Of a stretch of 7,062 bases of DNA, positions 5,654-7,062 are shown piece after piece. The notes beneath the pieces were generated by a model, which had not been told where the DNA came from, ran no database searches, and saw only the letters and a program-made list of their open reading frames with translations. The stretch covers positions 1-7,062 of the forward strand of contig JAFAPJ010000057.1 in the NCBI GenBank assembly GCA_019247255.1, written 5' to 3'. The stretch's first letter is position 1. Every line of letters begins with the position of its first letter. Position numbers and translations under genes: made by a program. This DNA is from Methylobacteriaceae bacterium (GTDB taxonomy: Bacteria; Pseudomonadota; Alphaproteobacteria; Rhizobiales; Beijerinckiaceae).

Positions 5654-6705
5654 GGCGCGGGCGTCGCGCGCGGCCAGAGCACGACGAAGCGGACGGTCTC
5701 GCGCACGAGCGCCGCCGCGCGCCCGGCCGCCTCGCCCGAGCCGAGGAAGAGGTCCCCACGCGAAGGCCCTCGGATCGCCGCGCCCGCATCCTGCGCCACG
5801 ACGAGCCGGGCGAGGTCGACCCGGCTGCCGGCAGGATCGGGCAGCGAGCCGGATAGCCAGATGGGCAGCCCGTAGGGCCAGGCGGACGGATCGACCGCGA
5901 GGCTGCGTCCGGCGGTGAGCGGCACGCCTGCCGCGCCGCGCGGGCCCGGCGCGTCGGCGAGCTCGTCCGCGCGGCGAAAGAAGATGAAGGAGCGGTTCGC
6001 CGCCATCACGGCCGGCGCCTCGGCGGGATTCGCGCGAAGCCAGGCCCAGACGCGCTCGGCGTCCATCTCGGCCGGCGGAACACCCAGCCGGTCGGCGAGC
6101 ACTCGGCCGATCGGCGTGTAAGGATGTCCGTTGCGGCCGTCGAAGCCCACCCGCACGGCCGTCCCGTCCGGCAGCCGGAGCCGCGCCGATCCCTGGACGT
6201 GGACCATGAAGGCCGCGACCGCATCCCGGAGATAGGCGATCGGGCGCGCCGCCTCGCCGAGCGCGCCCGCCTCGATCGCGGCCCGGTCGGGTGCCGGATC
6301 CGGCAGGCGGGCCGGACGGGCGAAGAGCGGGGCCGGAAAGTCCGGTCCCGGCGTGAGCGAGGCCTCGAGCTCCGGCTCGAAATACGCCGTCAGGAAGGCG
6401 TCTCCCGGCAGCGCCCGGGGCTCGAACCAGCTCTCGAAGAAGGAGCGCGCCTCGGCCGGAGAGGAGGGCGCGGCGGCGCAGGCGGGGGCGACGAGCTCCG
6501 GTCCCGGAAGCTTGCCGTCCGCGAGGGCCCGGCACGTCCGGCGTAAGGCCGCGAGCGCCGCCCCGTGATCATCGGCCGCCCAGCCCGGGAGCGTCGAAAA
6601 GGCGATCGGATCGCCGGGCGGCGAGCTCGGCTCGGGAAGGGCCCGCGATGGGCTCGGCAAAGCCGCGCCGGCGGCGAACAGGATCGCCGCGACGCGCCTT
6701 CGCAC
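5650..6705 (-). CDS. mltA: Membrane-bound lytic murein transglycosylase A (MltA) homologue
   Basis: This 351-residue periplasmic enzyme is predicted to cleave the MurNAc-GlcNAc bond of peptidoglycan and form a 1,6-anhydro product. A Sec signal covers about residues 1-22 (RRRVAAILFAAGAAL...SRA). The MltA domain starts near FFESWFEP (89-96), with TAYFEPELEAS at 106-116 and VHVQGSARLRLPDG at 168-181. The C-terminal 3D-type barrel region holds the conserved AQDAGAAIRGPSRGD at 304-318. D306 and D318 are the conserved acidic residues, one of them the catalytic Asp by comparison with E. coli MltA. No lipobox cysteine follows the signal, so this form is probably soluble or loosely attached rather than an outer-membrane lipoprotein. 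The start is GTG, 2 nt after the Tim44-like gene's TAG, and the stop overlaps smr. This indicates one translationally coupled unit. Confidence 0.93.
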   Translation of the reverse strand: MRRRVAAILFAAGAALPSPSRALPEPSSPPGDPIAFSTLPGWAADDHGAALAALRRTCRALADGKLPGPELVAPACAAAPSSPAEARSFFESWFEPRALPGDAFLTAYFEPELEASLTPGPDFPAPLFARPARLPDPAPDRAAIEAGALGEAARPIAYLRDAVAAFMVHVQGSARLRLPDGTAVRVGFDGRNGHPYTPIGRVLADRLGVPPAEMDAERVWAWLRANPAEAPAVMAANRSFIFFRRADELADAPGPRGAAGVPLTAGRSLAVDPSAWPYGLPIWLSGSLPDPAGSRVDLARLVVAQDAGAAIRGPSRGDLFLGSGEAAGRAAALVRETVRFVVLWPRATPAP

Positions 6706-6707
6706 CC

Positions 6708-7062
6708 CTACTGGCCCGCTTCAGTCGCGACGAGCTGCCAGTTCGGGTCGCGCGTCCCGAGGGTGCGGGCGAAGGTCCACACGTCCGTGACGTCCACCAC
6801 CGTGTCCGGGCTGCCGTCGACGACGGCGCCCGCGGCGTTGCGGGTCGCCGTGATGAGCTTCGACAGGAACCGGACCGTGATCTGGGCGACGCGGTTGCGC
6901 ACCTCGACGCCCGTCATCTCGGCCTTGTCGATCGACACGAAGGTGGTCTCAACCTTCTCGCCGCGACGGTCGCGCTCGACGAGGGCGCGCTCGAACCCCT
7001 CATAGACGTCGCGCGAGAGGAGCGTCTTCAGCGTCTGCCGGTCGCCCTGAGCGAAAGCCGTG
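6708..7062 (-). CDS. Tim44-like domain protein, C-terminal part (5' end outside window)
   Basis: About 117 C-terminal residues are visible; the frame stays open to the window edge and the start lies beyond it. The sequence fits the Tim44-like (NTF2-fold) domain of alphaproteobacteria. AFAQGDRQTLKTLLSRDVYE opens the visible part, ETTFVSIDKAEM follows, and VVDVTDVWTFAR and NWQLVAT close the domain near the C-terminus. Bacterial members are inner-membrane-associated proteins usually with one N-terminal membrane helix (not visible here), and their role in envelope biology is poorly defined. Despite the name they are not known to drive protein import. The TAG stop lies 2 nt before the mltA GTG, a tight link pointing to joint expression and perhaps a shared cell-envelope role. 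An internal GTG at 6938 is not taken as the start because the domain clearly continues upstream of it. Confidence 0.88.
   Translation of the reverse strand, partial: TAFAQGDRQTLKTLLSRDVYEGFERALVERDRRGEKVETTFVSIDKAEMTGVEVRNRVAQITVRFLSKLITATRNAAGAVVDGSPDTVVDVTDVWTFARTLGTRDPNWQLVATEAGQ

Noticed and set aside
5034..5789. Upstream in-frame extension of the kinase gene through smr
   Set aside because: The sequence before the ATG at 5033 is off-frame smr and mltA sequence, low in complexity, and would more than double a family-typical length.
6565..7005. Plus-strand frame opposite the mltA start and Tim44-like gene
   Set aside because: It is antisense to two recognised genes and has no ribosome-binding site or domain.
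1..7062. Mobile elements, CRISPR arrays, tRNA/rRNA genes, phage or defence systems
   Set aside because: I looked for regular spaced repeats, transposase motifs, tRNA-like cloverleafs and toxin-antitoxin-like small gene pairs and saw none; gene style is uniform across the window.

Overview
The window is a very GC-rich chromosomal segment with densely packed genes and strong G/C bias at third codon positions. Gene content points to an alphaproteobacterium of the order Hyphomicrobiales (Rhizobiales), perhaps a Methylobacterium-like or Salinarimonas-like lineage. The main clues are a small exported protein with a GCGPG...GFC..M core of the kind common in those genomes, a Tim44-like / MltA / Smr gene run, and a rhizobial-type adenosine-kinase-like PfkB protein. 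The genus is an inference and could be wrong.

Layout, left to right. (1) Positions 1-1710, plus strand: the end of a sulfate/thiosulfate ABC importer operon, with a 5'-truncated cysW permease overlapping cysA (ATPase) by one base. (2) Positions 1816-2430: two convergent small exported proteins, a Cys-containing GCG-type protein (+) and an unrecognised Gly/Pro-rich one (-). A 10-bp perfect stem-loop lies between their stop codons. (3) Positions 2479-4002: a divergent pair, an SDR oxidoreductase (-) and a TetR-family regulator (+). They share a 36-bp gap holding an imperfect inverted repeat that is the likely TetR operator. (4) Positions 4029-7062, all minus strand and read right to left: a Tim44-like protein (5' end outside the window), then MltA lytic transglycosylase (2-nt gap), then an Smr-domain protein (4-nt ATGA overlap), then, after 53 nt containing a hairpin, a PfkB-family sugar/nucleoside kinase.

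How the genes fit together. CysW and CysA form the membrane channel and motor of sulfate import; the binding protein and CysT partner would lie upstream of position 1. TetR most likely represses both itself and the SDR from the shared gap. The Tim44-like, MltA and Smr genes are tightly coupled in translation and probably form one transcription unit; whether the kinase belongs to it depends on what the hairpin does. I see no IS element, CRISPR array, tRNA, rRNA or phage gene, and no gap between genes longer than about 105 nt. This looks like ordinary core or near-core chromosome. I did not find a convincing new biological system. The most interesting local signal is the nested repeat arrangement in the SDR/TetR gap, where both genes also begin with the same 11 bases.
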